Assembly: GCA_024636975.1 (NCBI GenBank)
Contig: JAGXGA010000067.1
Span: 21,797-85,796, forward strand
Reading direction: 5' to 3'
Origin: Mariniphaga sp.
GTDB taxonomy: Bacteria; Bacteroidota; Bacteroidia; Bacteroidales; Prolixibacteraceae
Length of the DNA: 64,000 nucleotides
Part shown: positions 47,201 through 55,218 of the stretch, piece after piece
Layout: each line of letters starts with the position of its first letter
Position numbering within the stretch: the first letter of the stretch is position 1
Position numbers and translations under genes: made by a program
Notes under the pieces: generated by a model
Seen by the model: the letters and a program-made list of their open reading frames with translations, nothing else
Database searches by the model: none
What the model was told of the DNA's origin: nothing

Positions 47201-47528
47201 TTGAAGTGTGGTTAAGTACCAGTTCAGTAATTACCCGCAGCCCTTTTTTATGAGCTTCACGGATGAACCGTTTGAAATCGGCCATAGTTCCGTAATCCTC
47301 ATTAATGGCAGTAAAATCAGAAATATCGTAACCGCCGTCTTTTAAAGGAGATTTATAGAACGGTAAAATCCATATAGCGGTTACGCCCAATGATTTCAGG
47401 TAACCCAGTTTTTGAATCATCCCCTTAAAATCACCTATTCCATCCCCGTTACTGTCTTTAAACGACCGGACGTGGGCCTGATAAATAATTGCATCTTTGT
47501 ACCAATCTTTCGACTTGTTTTTTTCCAT
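44214..47528 (-). CDS. treS: Trehalose synthase fused to maltokinase
   Basis: A 1104-residue two-domain enzyme. Residues 1 to about 560 are TreS (GH13; nucleophile in DGLRLDAVPYLYE, acid in LLAEANQWPDD, RNHDELTLE), which interconverts trehalose and maltose. Residues of about 590-1104 are a Pep2-type maltokinase with the aminoglycoside-phosphotransferase motif HGDYHLGQVL and metal site IIDFEGEP, producing maltose 1-phosphate for GlgE. The ATG at 47528 is chosen because AGAGAGGA lies just before it and it starts 13 bp after the glgE stop; the longer frame would run into glgE. Fusion is known in other bacteria with this pathway. Confidence 0.94.
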   Translation of the reverse strand: MEKNKSKDWYKDAIIYQAHVRSFKDSNGDGIGDFKGMIQKLGYLKSLGVTAIWILPFYKSPLKDGGYDISDFTAINEDYGTMADFKRFIREAHKKGLRVITELVLNHTSNEHKWFERAQHAKPGSSYRDFYVWNDTPDKYTDARIIFQDFEISNWSWDPIAKSYYWHRFYSHQPDLNFDNPRVHDAVIKVLDFWLQIGVDGLRLDAVPYLYEREGTNCENLPETHEFLKKLRKHIDDNHDDKMLLAEANQWPDDASAYFGTGDECHMSFHFPLMPRLYMSMRMEDRFPLVDILDQTPAIPENCQWAIFLRNHDELTLEMVTDEERDYMYKSFAKDNKQRINLGIRRRLAPLLENDRKNIELLNILLFSLPGTPIVYYGDEIGMGDNYYLGDRDGVRTPMQWTADRNAGFSTAEPQRLFLPVIFNHDYHYETINVENHEQKTSSLLWWMRRIIAKRKEYKAFSRGDIEFIDTNNSKILAFTRTYQKQKILVIVNLSRYSQLAELDLSKYAGYVPVEVFGRNWFPVIDEDPYVFPLQFKNYFWFELKEQVEEERLDYLSPDTRLELTAKDWNQMSAPAVNALKDIMFGYVQKSRWFRGKAKKIKSIELNDTIPLSTGKFNSYILFIEIFYIEGRNEQYVIPLSVITSEEVTEKKNKHLESLIAYVEIDGHEGLLYDGSYNPMVRDILMKLILQKGKVKHKKGAIAGIPGRNISRKVNKSELPLPSRVLLAEQSNTSILYDNKFFFKLYRAPEEGNNPELEIIRVLTEHTSFRNFPTFAGALEYESDNRENIGMGILVDYIPNEGNAWEFVQSSIDRYFDRIIEEKDELMAANYGEHVAEAAGREKMIELVGSFVTEMIALLGKRTAELHLALASVKGKKDFGQEPFSLLYQKSLYQSFRTLIKRTFSQMKSSKKKLNEDQVKLIDEVLGNESLLLSTMKSTLERKKIHTSKIRVHGDYHLGQVLFTGKDFVIIDFEGEPARSMTARKIKHCPFKDVAGMLRSFHYSIYMGKVANESKMPESTDFLNPWLEAWYKTVEDIFIESYLETAGDASFIPEEKEQLHDLMAIYTIEKAVYELDYEVNNRPDWLHIPLFGLKMIMEDLIEKK

Positions 47529-47541
47529 TTGTTCCTCTCTT

Positions 47542-49536
47542 TTACATGAAATAATAAAAATCCCTTTCAGAGCGTATTTTTCTTCTGACTTTAAATACAT
47601 GTACCGGCATAATTCCCGGATTTATTTCAACATAATTGTATTCTCCGCTCCATAAAAAATATGCTCCGCTTATTAAATCGTGCACCTGGTAAGGGGTATG
47701 TTCTTCCATTTCAAAATCATGAATTGGAAATCGCAGCCATCCTGAATGCGTGTGATATGGATCGAGGTTAACTACCACCAGGATAATACTGCTTAAATCG
47801 TCGGTTGCCTTGCTGTATGCTATAAGCGCTTCATTCTCGATATCATGAAATTTCAATGAGTGTGTATTATGAAGGGCTTTATGTTCCTTTCTGATCCGGT
47901 TTATCAGACCTATGATCTTTTTCAGACTGCGTGTATCATTAGTGTCCCAGTCTTTCAACTCGTACTTTTCCGAGTTCAGGTATTCTTCCTTGCCCGGCTT
48001 CACCGGAGTACTGTCCATCAGTTCAAATGCAGGTCCGTACATGCCGTAATTTGAACTCAGTGTAGCTGCCAGAATGAGCCGCTGTATATAGCCGGCCCTG
48101 TTTGTTACCTGCAGGAATTCAGGAAGGATATCGGGGGTGTTTGGCCAAAAGTTCGGCCTGAAATATTCCCTGACATTCGTATTTACCAGTTCGTTGCAAT
48201 AGGTGGTAATTTCATATTTGGTGTTTCGCCAGGTAAAGTAAGTGTACGACTGTGTGAAACCTTTTTTTGCCAGGCTGTTCATCAGTTTAGGGCGGGTAAA
48301 GGCCTCTGCTAAAAAAATAACATCAGGATGCTCCCTGTTAATCTCATTGGTGAGCCATTCCCAAAAATTAAGGGATTTTGTGTGTGGATTATCCACTCTG
48401 AAGATTTTTATCCCTTTGTTTATCCAGAAAAGGAAAACGCTCCTGAGTTCTTCCCACATATTTTGCCAGTCGTCGGTTTCAAAATTGAGCGGATAAATGT
48501 CTTCGTACTTTTTGGGGGGGTTTTCTGCATATTGGAGCGATCCGTCTGGTCGGTGTTTGAACCATTCGGGATGTTCTGTTACATAAGGATGATCGGGAGA
48601 GCACTGAAAGGCAACATCAAGTGCAATTTCAATATCCAATTCACCTGCTTTTTCAACCAGGTGGATAAAGTCGTCCATGCTGCCAAGTCCGGAATGGATC
48701 GCTTTATGTCCACCTTCCCTGCCGCCGATAGCCCATGGCGACCCAGGCTCTCCGGGTTCAGCTGTTACACTGTTGTTCTTTCCTTTTCTGCGCGTTTCGC
48801 CGATTGGGTGAATGGGCGGCAGATATAATACATCGAATCCCATTTCGGCGACGTATGGAAGAAAATTGACGAGGTCGTAAAATGTTCCGTGCTTTTCACT
48901 GCCGTCACCCAAAGAACGGGGGAATACTTCATACCAGGTACTGAAATTGGCCTTCTTGCGTTCCACTTTCACCTGGTATTCGTGCTCCGATTCGCTTATG
49001 TGGCTCTTAACCGGGTACTTTATCATAACCTGATATAAACGGTTGCTGAGCAAGTAGGCTGTTTTATCTTCAGGTGCTTCATCATCTGACCTAAACTCAT
49101 TTATAACCTTCGAAAGAAACTTTTTATCCTTTTCGGGACAATCAGAATGTGAATCCAGGGTATTTTGGATAATATCGGCACCAATTAACAAATCTATGCT
49201 GTACTCAACTTCTGCTTCAATTTTTTTAAGAATGTCGCGATGCCATGATTTAAAATGATCAACCCAGGCGTTTACCTTGTAATAATAAAAACCTAAACTG
49301 ATGAGCTGGAATTCGGCCTTCCACCGGTCGTTGATAACGTATTCCATTTCCATCGAATTCCAGTCCTGCTGATCCTTATGCCGGTAAAGTAATTCCGCAC
49401 TCAAAGCATCATGACCATCACCAAAGATATCGGCTTTAATATTTATTACATCATTAATAACTCTTTTAACAGGATACCTGCCACAATCGACCTGAGGTTT
49501 AATATTTTCTATAATTACACGTTGCTGACCCTTCAT
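47542..49536 (-). CDS. glgE: Alpha-1,4-glucan:maltose-1-phosphate maltosyltransferase
   Basis: A 664-residue GH13_3 enzyme that transfers maltose from maltose 1-phosphate to growing alpha-glucan. An N-terminal beta-sandwich domain (about 1-110) and helical domain (about 110-190) precede the barrel. Diagnostic residues are Asp382 in IFRVDNPHTKSLNFWEW and Glu411 in FLAEAFTRP. Length matches described GlgE proteins. First gene of a four-gene minus-strand operon, with treS-maltokinase, glgB and NUDIX following. I see no clear TAnnTTTG box upstream. Confidence 0.94.
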   Translation of the reverse strand: MKGQQRVIIENIKPQVDCGRYPVKRVINDVINIKADIFGDGHDALSAELLYRHKDQQDWNSMEMEYVINDRWKAEFQLISLGFYYYKVNAWVDHFKSWHRDILKKIEAEVEYSIDLLIGADIIQNTLDSHSDCPEKDKKFLSKVINEFRSDDEAPEDKTAYLLSNRLYQVMIKYPVKSHISESEHEYQVKVERKKANFSTWYEVFPRSLGDGSEKHGTFYDLVNFLPYVAEMGFDVLYLPPIHPIGETRRKGKNNSVTAEPGEPGSPWAIGGREGGHKAIHSGLGSMDDFIHLVEKAGELDIEIALDVAFQCSPDHPYVTEHPEWFKHRPDGSLQYAENPPKKYEDIYPLNFETDDWQNMWEELRSVFLFWINKGIKIFRVDNPHTKSLNFWEWLTNEINREHPDVIFLAEAFTRPKLMNSLAKKGFTQSYTYFTWRNTKYEITTYCNELVNTNVREYFRPNFWPNTPDILPEFLQVTNRAGYIQRLILAATLSSNYGMYGPAFELMDSTPVKPGKEEYLNSEKYELKDWDTNDTRSLKKIIGLINRIRKEHKALHNTHSLKFHDIENEALIAYSKATDDLSSIILVVVNLDPYHTHSGWLRFPIHDFEMEEHTPYQVHDLISGAYFLWSGEYNYVEINPGIMPVHVFKVRRKIRSERDFYYFM

Positions 49537-50063
49537 GCTTGTATATTTATTTTATTTATTATCGTTTTTCGAAATAACAGTAAAAAGAATCTGGCATTGA
49601 TTAAAGAAGAACCTGACAACTGAAAGTGAAAAACATTTACAGTTGGTTTTTCTGAGGCAGGCTCATAATACTTTATTTGATTACTTTTTACATTGAGAAT
49701 ATTCAGGAGTTTTTCTTCTGGTGAAAAATGGATAAATAAAAACTCAAAAATTAGATGCCATGCTACTGCCGAACACTCTTTTCTGTTCCTTCTCATACCC
49801 AATATATCCCAATTTTTCTGCCAACTCTGTTAAAAGTACAAAATCAGCCTGTTCAATTCATTGAATCCGGGAACAGATTCAACAGCCATCGTTATGAATA
49901 TCACATCACAAGAAAAATAGATCATACAAATTCAGAAAAATATTTCTGAAGCATTAACATGGAATAAATCAGACTATCAGCGTATTTTGTGGAATAATAT
50001 CCCAAAATTTAGTGGTGTATTTTCCACACATGTTTCATATATTCTAACAAAAACTCAAGGTAA
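49537..50063. other. Long spacer, possibly decayed coding DNA
   Basis: No convincing gene. A start-less frame at about 49930-50060 reads QKNISEALTWNKSDYQRIL and SGVFSTHVSYIL, which looks protein-like and directly precedes the histidine kinase remnant in another frame. It may be more of the same decayed sensor gene, but I could not match it to a domain. Confidence 0.3.
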
Positions 50064-50234
50064 AAGGTTTATTCTCCATTCTTTCGGATTGCTTATAAAA
50101 ATGATGGACTGGAAATAGGTCTGCATATTGTGCAAATAACTATGCAAAAAGAAGGAGATCATGCTGATGAGTAAAACAAAATAAGGGAGGGTACAACCTT
50201 CAAAATATCTTTACAAGAAAATTTTAACACTTAA
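50064..50234 (+). pseudogene. Remnant of a histidine kinase C terminus
   Basis: One frame reads KVYSPFFRIAYKNDGLEIGL, then HIVQITMQKEGDHADE, TAA (50172-50174), then NKIREGTTFKISLQENFNT and a stop. This follows the end of a HATPase_c domain: PFFR, the GLGLxIV box, the histidine-kinase GGH region and the GTTF strand. The frame is broken by TAA inside and another TAA at 50061-50063, and the N box and dimerisation helix are not found. The response regulator gene starts 105 bp later, so the two were probably once a sensor-receiver pair. Confidence 0.6.
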
Positions 50235-50338
50235 TGAGATTTATGTAGCGAAATTTGTTTTATTTTGCGACCTTTATAGTACAGAAAACTCAGATGAAGA
50301 TCTGAAAGACAGCCATATAAATCAAATACTGTGTAAGC

Positions 50339-50773
50339 ATGAAAAAGTATAATGTAATGATGGTAGATGATGATACCTTTACCAATGAACTGGCCAGCAT
50401 GGTAATCAATTGGTCATCCGATTCATCATATTTTTGCGTAAGGGAGCATGCTGGTGAAGCTTTATCGGAACTTCGGGAATTATATAGTACCAATTCAGAA
50501 AATTTCCCTGATTATATTTTACTTGATCTTAAAATGCCGGAGATTCATGGATTCGATTTCATAAGAGAATTTGAAGACAGCTTTCCGGGAAGAAAAGATA
50601 AAACGTATTTTATAATTACCACGAGTTCCATATTAAAAAAAGACAAAAAGGAAGCGTTAAGCTTCAACAGCGTGATTGATTATCTTGTAAAGCCTATTCC
50701 CGGTGAATTTATTGAAAATTTAATTTCAAAAGGTTACCAGCGCCAAAGACAAATGAACAATTACAACATGTAA
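50339..50773 (+). CDS. Single-domain response regulator (receiver)
   Basis: A 144-residue CheY-like protein: acidic cluster Asp10-Asp11-Asp12, phospho-acceptor Asp63 in LLDLKMPEIHGF, Thr/Ser in ITTSS near 94-97, and conserved Lys118 in LVKPI. No output domain is attached, so it must signal by protein contact or phosphotransfer. Its likely kinase gene just upstream is decayed, which leaves it an orphan in this locus; another kinase elsewhere may serve it. Confidence 0.9.
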   Translation: MKKYNVMMVDDDTFTNELASMVINWSSDSSYFCVREHAGEALSELRELYSTNSENFPDYILLDLKMPEIHGFDFIREFEDSFPGRKDKTYFIITTSSILKKDKKEALSFNSVIDYLVKPIPGEFIENLISKGYQRQRQMNNYNM

Positions 50774-50904
50774 AAATAGCTATCCACTTCTTCTTTTCTA
50801 AACAATTTCACCTGACAGTTGCATCGATTTAAAATTAATTTGCACTTTTAGTCCTTAAAAACATGCTTTCAGCAAACTGCTGAAAGAAAAGCATATAATC
50901 AGGG

Positions 50905-51747
50905 ATGAAAATCGAAAATCATGCTGTCGAGGTGCAGAAAGCCTCCGGCGAAATTGAGCCTTTTTCTGTTGAAAAGCTAATCAGCTCGCTTCGAAGCACT
51001 GGTGCAGATCAACATGTAATTGAGCAGATTACCAAAGACATATCAAATTGGATATTTAACGGAGTAACCACCAGGCAAATATACAAACGTGCCTATGAAT
51101 TGTTGCAACAGAATAGAAACCATCTGGCGTCGCGCTACAAGTTAAAGAAAGCCATAATGGAACTGGGACCAACAGGTTTTCCCTTCGAACATTTTGTTGC
51201 AAAGATTTTTGACACAATGGGGTTTTCAACTAAAACCGGGCAGATTATGAACGGTCATTGTGTAACCCACGAAATGGATGTGGTAGCTGTAAAAGATAAA
51301 GAGGAACATCTTATAGAATGCAAATACAGCCAAAGCCCCGGTAAAAATGTGAGCGTACAGGTACCGCTTTATGTTCGATCAAGAGTAAACGACATTTTTG
51401 AGACACAGAAAGAATCTGCGGAATATCAAGGATTTTCCTTTCATGGCTGGGTAGTCACCAACACCCGGTTTTCTACTGATGCAATTGATTTTGGGAGATG
51501 CTCTGGCCTGCATTTGCTTAGCTGGGATTATCCTACAGGAAAAGGAATGAAAGACATTATAGATCAGGAAAAGATTTACCCTGTAACAGTTTTAGCAAAC
51601 CTTTCCCAGAAGCAAAAACAACTGCTGCTGGAACAAGGGATAGTAATTTGCCGACAGCTGGCCGATAATAAGGAATTGATTAACTCGCTTAACCTAAGCA
51701 ACAGCCAATATCGGGAGTTAATGAATGAATTAATTGAAATCACTTAA
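50905..51747 (+). CDS. ATP-cone domain fused to PD-(D/E)XK restriction endonuclease-like domain
   Basis: A 280-residue protein. Residues of about 8-90 are an ATP-cone (VQKASGEIEPFSVEKLISSL, then TRQIYKRAYELL), the nucleotide-sensing module of ribonucleotide reductases and NrdR. Residues of about 92-200 are an Mrr-like nuclease fold: Glu95 in FEHFVAKIF, Asp125 in HEMDVV, and Glu138-Cys-Lys140 in LIECKYS. The C-terminal helices (about 215-280) may be a helical-hairpin element. The combination suggests a nuclease gated by ATP or dATP levels. It sits 80 bp before a PIF1-like helicase gene. Function not established. Confidence 0.85.
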   Translation: MKIENHAVEVQKASGEIEPFSVEKLISSLRSTGADQHVIEQITKDISNWIFNGVTTRQIYKRAYELLQQNRNHLASRYKLKKAIMELGPTGFPFEHFVAKIFDTMGFSTKTGQIMNGHCVTHEMDVVAVKDKEEHLIECKYSQSPGKNVSVQVPLYVRSRVNDIFETQKESAEYQGFSFHGWVVTNTRFSTDAIDFGRCSGLHLLSWDYPTGKGMKDIIDQEKIYPVTVLANLSQKQKQLLLEQGIVICRQLADNKELINSLNLSNSQYRELMNELIEIT

Positions 51748-51827
51748 AATTGAGGTTTATAGTTGTTGCGTAATTCAATTAACATTCTTAAATTCGGTAT
51801 TGAAAACCAAACAAATTGAACGTTGAT

Positions 51828-54299
51828 ATGACATACTTCGAAAACAACCCTCAGCTTGAGCTGGCATTCAATTTCCTTCACTACACAAATCAGAATATCT
51901 TTTTAACAGGAAAGGCAGGAACCGGGAAAACTACCTTTTTAAAAAACCTGAAGAAAATATCTCCTAAAAGGATGGTGGTAGTTGCACCTACAGGTGTAGC
52001 TGCCATAAATGCAGGTGGAGTAACCATCCATTCATTCTTTCAGTTGCCATTTGGCCCACAGGTGCCGCAACATTCAAGTCAAAATGAGATGATGGATTCC
52101 GGTGCCGGAAATGGGAATACCAACCGAATAAACCGGTTCAGCAAAAATAAAATTAACCTTATCCGAAGCCTTGATCTGCTTGTTATCGATGAAATAAGTA
52201 TGGTACGTGCCGACGTGCTGGACGCTATCGATGCCACGTTACGCAGGTTTAAAAACCGCTACCAGCCGTTTGGCGGAATTCAGCTGCTCATGATCGGCGA
52301 TCTGCAGCAACTTGCTCCTGTAGTGAAAGATGATGAGTGGGAAATTCTGAAAAGGCATTACGAAACCTGCTTCTTTTTTAGTAGTCTGGCACTTAAGAAA
52401 TCGGAATTTGTGGGGGTTGAGTTAAAACATATTTATCGCCAAAGCGAACAAGCGTTTATTGATCTGCTGAATAAAGTACGCGACAATAAAATCAATTATT
52501 CTGACCTGCAATTGCTAAACAGCAGATTCAGGCGCGGTTTTTCACCTGCCGACGATGAAGGTTATATAACCCTCACTACCCATAATTACCAGGCAAAGCA
52601 GATCAATGAAGCTCACCTGAAAAAACTCTCAACTAAATTGCACCGGTTTCACTGTAAGGTGGAAGGCGATTTTCCTGCCTTTTCGTATCCTGCCGATGAA
52701 GTGCTGGAGATTAAAACCGGGGCCCAGGTGATGTTTCTGAAAAATGATTCATCAGCAGAGAAGCGTTACTACAATGGCAAAATCGGTAAAGTCGTAAACA
52801 TCATCGACGACCAAATAGAGGTACTGTGCCCCGGTGATACTGAACCCATAACCGTAGAGCCGGATTTTTGGGAAAACACCAAATACAGGCTAAATGAATC
52901 AACATCGGAGATTGAAGAAGAGGTTGCAGGAAAATTCATTCAGTACCCGTTAAAGCTGGCGTGGGCTATAACCATTCACAAAAGCCAGGGCCTTACCTTT
53001 GAAAAGGCAATCATTGATGCTGCCCAATCGTTTGCCCACGGGCAGGTGTACGTTGCACTTAGCCGGTGCAAAAGTCTTGAAGGCCTTGTACTGAGTACTC
53101 CACTCAGTCAGCAAAGTGTAATAAATGATGATACTGTAACAGGGTTTGTAACTCATGTTGAGCAAAACCAGCCTGGCGATGCTGAACTGGAAAAATACAG
53201 GAAAGCATATGAACGGCAACTGCTGAATGAGCTGATCGATTTTAAACTCATTGTCCGCACCATTTCCTACATTCTGAAAATCTGGAATGAAAATGCCTCA
53301 ACCTTTATGGGCAATCTTCAGGAAAAGCTCCGGGAATTGATGAAATGCATCCAGAATGATATGATTGATGTTGCTGATAAATTCCGGCCGCAAATGGAAA
53401 AACTGATTTTGCTGCATAGCAATGCTGAAGAAAACCAGCAATTGCAGGAAAGAGTTCAAAAAGCATCGGCCTATTTCCTGACCAAAATCAAAGAGCATGC
53501 TGAATCCCGTTTAGAGGAAGCTACCTTTGAAACAGATAACAGAGCGCTTCGCAAACGAATAGCTGAACTGACAGGCTCGCTGGAAACCGATATTGAAGTT
53601 AAAAAATCGTGCCTTAAATCTGTTGCCAAAGGATTTACTATAAAAGATTATTTAACTGCCCGTGCTATAGCCGGCATCGAAAAGCCGGCAGTAAAAGCTC
53701 GAAGTAAGGCTGCAGCAATAACCCTTACCCACGCTGATCTTTACAGGAAGCTGATTGAGTGGCGGACAAATAAATCACGAGATACCGGAATGGATGAATC
53801 AAAGATACTTCGGCAAAAAGTAATGGTGGAAATAGCAGAAAAGCTTCCGGCCACAGCTGTTGAACTGAAAGCAGTAAAAGGGATGGGCGGCAAAAAAATG
53901 GAACACTTTGGCCAGGAACTCTTGTCTCTTATTCTTAACTACCGGAGTGAAAAAGGTATGGACATTCCTTTAAATGCCCGGGAGGAAATTGAACTGGCAG
54001 GACTCGACACCAAAGAAATCAGCCTGGTACTTTTCAAACAGGGACTCCGGCCAGCAGATATTGCAAAAAAACGAAAGTTTGCAGTTTCAACAATTGAATC
54101 ACACTTATCTCATTGGGTAAACCTGGGTAAGCTTGATGTGTTTGAACTTATTGATAAAAGCAAATACGACAGAATTGCAAAAAGCCTGAACTCCGATGAA
54201 TTTGAATCCATCACTGCAGTAAAGGAAATGCTTGGAGATGATATTTCATTTGGAGAAATAAGGCTTGTAATGGCCAATGAAAAACGGCAAACTGTATAA
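51828..54299 (+). CDS. PIF1/RecD2-like helicase with HRDC and helix-turn-helix domains
   Basis: An 823-residue superfamily 1 helicase. Walker A GKAGTGKTT near residue 28, VAPTGVAAINAGG near 50, Walker B VIDEISMV near 120, LMIGDLQQLAPV near 156, and helicase motifs VI-like ITIHKSQGLTFEKA and VYVALSRCKSLEGL near 380-420. The tail adds an HRDC-like domain (RQKVMVEIAEKLPATAVELK, about 660-710) and a helix-turn-helix (GLRPADIAKKRKFAVSTIESH, about 745-790). ATG at 51828 is preferred to TTG at 51816. Such proteins are common in Bacteroidota; probable role in genome maintenance. Confidence 0.9.
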   Translation: MTYFENNPQLELAFNFLHYTNQNIFLTGKAGTGKTTFLKNLKKISPKRMVVVAPTGVAAINAGGVTIHSFFQLPFGPQVPQHSSQNEMMDSGAGNGNTNRINRFSKNKINLIRSLDLLVIDEISMVRADVLDAIDATLRRFKNRYQPFGGIQLLMIGDLQQLAPVVKDDEWEILKRHYETCFFFSSLALKKSEFVGVELKHIYRQSEQAFIDLLNKVRDNKINYSDLQLLNSRFRRGFSPADDEGYITLTTHNYQAKQINEAHLKKLSTKLHRFHCKVEGDFPAFSYPADEVLEIKTGAQVMFLKNDSSAEKRYYNGKIGKVVNIIDDQIEVLCPGDTEPITVEPDFWENTKYRLNESTSEIEEEVAGKFIQYPLKLAWAITIHKSQGLTFEKAIIDAAQSFAHGQVYVALSRCKSLEGLVLSTPLSQQSVINDDTVTGFVTHVEQNQPGDAELEKYRKAYERQLLNELIDFKLIVRTISYILKIWNENASTFMGNLQEKLRELMKCIQNDMIDVADKFRPQMEKLILLHSNAEENQQLQERVQKASAYFLTKIKEHAESRLEEATFETDNRALRKRIAELTGSLETDIEVKKSCLKSVAKGFTIKDYLTARAIAGIEKPAVKARSKAAAITLTHADLYRKLIEWRTNKSRDTGMDESKILRQKVMVEIAEKLPATAVELKAVKGMGGKKMEHFGQELLSLILNYRSEKGMDIPLNAREEIELAGLDTKEISLVLFKQGLRPADIAKKRKFAVSTIESHLSHWVNLGKLDVFELIDKSKYDRIAKSLNSDEFESITAVKEMLGDDISFGEIRLVMANEKRQTV

Positions 54300-54346
54300 A
54301 TGCTCTTTAATAAAAATTCAAGGGAAATTTTGACAAATACAAAGTG

Positions 54347-54850
54347 TTAATTCCTCCAGCTTAAAAGACCGTTATGCGAGTTTTTATTAATCAGGTCTGA
54401 TATCATTTCAGGCCTGAACCTGCCCTTGACATAAACCATTGCATTGTCGTTACCCCCAACCAGGATGAGCAGCTCATCGATAGATTTCCCACTGGCTTTT
54501 CCAAAAATTGTAACCTGATCGTTATCGTTCCGCACAACAAGCAGTTCTTCCATTTCCGGGTTTTGACTTACTGCATAGTAAAATTCCTTATGGAAATTGG
54601 TGCGGGCATTCAGGTCGTTGTCATCAATTGTCAATACCCTTACTTTATCGATGTTACGCAACAACTCCCGCTCTTCCTTCTCCAGTTCCCCCATTCGCGA
54701 AGCAAGGCCGATCACCCATCCGGGAACTGTAATGGAAGTAACTCCCTCTTTGAACCGGTACTTTGTGAATGCCTCAGATACGCCAGAATCGTATTCGCAC
54801 GATGTAAAAAGGAATAGAATTGCAACGGGTAATAATAGTATAAGTCTCAT
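54347..54850 (-). CDS. DUF4252 lipoprotein
   Basis: A 167-residue protein with a lipoprotein leader (RLILLLPVAILFLFTSC, lipid Cys near residue 18). The body has the DUF4252 pattern: KEGVTSITVPGWVIGLASRM, an acidic helix, KVRVLTID and EMEELLVVRND. DUF4252 proteins are small envelope proteins of Bacteroidota without known function. ATG at 54850 is chosen because it gives a normal leader; a GTG at 54871 is in frame. It converges on the helicase gene. Confidence 0.8.
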   Translation of the reverse strand: MRLILLLPVAILFLFTSCEYDSGVSEAFTKYRFKEGVTSITVPGWVIGLASRMGELEKEERELLRNIDKVRVLTIDDNDLNARTNFHKEFYYAVSQNPEMEELLVVRNDNDQVTIFGKASGKSIDELLILVGGNDNAMVYVKGRFRPEMISDLINKNSHNGLLSWRN

Positions 54851-54933
54851 GGCTATTTTTATTTGTTTCACTTAAGACGTTCAATACATCAGTTTCGTTA
54901 CCCGAAGATGAATAATAATCAAGCCTTATAATT

Positions 54934-55050
54934 GCGGCGCATGGAAAAGGAGAATTTCAAAATTAAGGCGGAAGTTGCGCCGCGAGGACTTTTTAGCAAT
55001 TTTACCCGGAGCGTTGCTCCGGGCTGAATTAAGCTGGGCTTTCAGCCCGC
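54934..55050. repeat. REP-like hairpin element, copy A
   Basis: Three inverted repeats follow one another: GCGGCGCA/TGCGCCGC (54934-54941 and 54976-54983), CCCGGAGC-GTT-GCTCCGGG (55005-55023), and GGGCT-TTC-AGCCC (55036-55048). The 29 bases 55019-55047 recur in inverse orientation at 63820-63848 with three differences. It lies in the 54851-55218 spacer, which holds no gene. Confidence 0.8.
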
Positions 55051-55218
55051 CAGAGTAATACCTAACATTACTCCTGTATCAACAGCTTGTCTCTCCAGTT
55101 TACTATTGCGGCCAACTAATTCTTATTACTTATTACAAAATGATGCTACAGCAAATAAACGCACAGTTTCCAAAAAACAGCTTTTCATTCTGCCTTTCCC
55201 GTTTCAGTCACCTGATGA

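Noticed and set aside
49533..49949. Short open frames on both strands after glgE (89 and 64 residues)
   Set aside because: No recognisable domain, no promoter or ribosome site, overlapping each other on opposite strands, and low-complexity composition.
50905..54299. Named phage-defence system made of the nuclease and helicase
   Set aside because: No known defence family match can be claimed, no mobile markers are next to it, and similar helicases are common chromosomal genes; kept only as a question.
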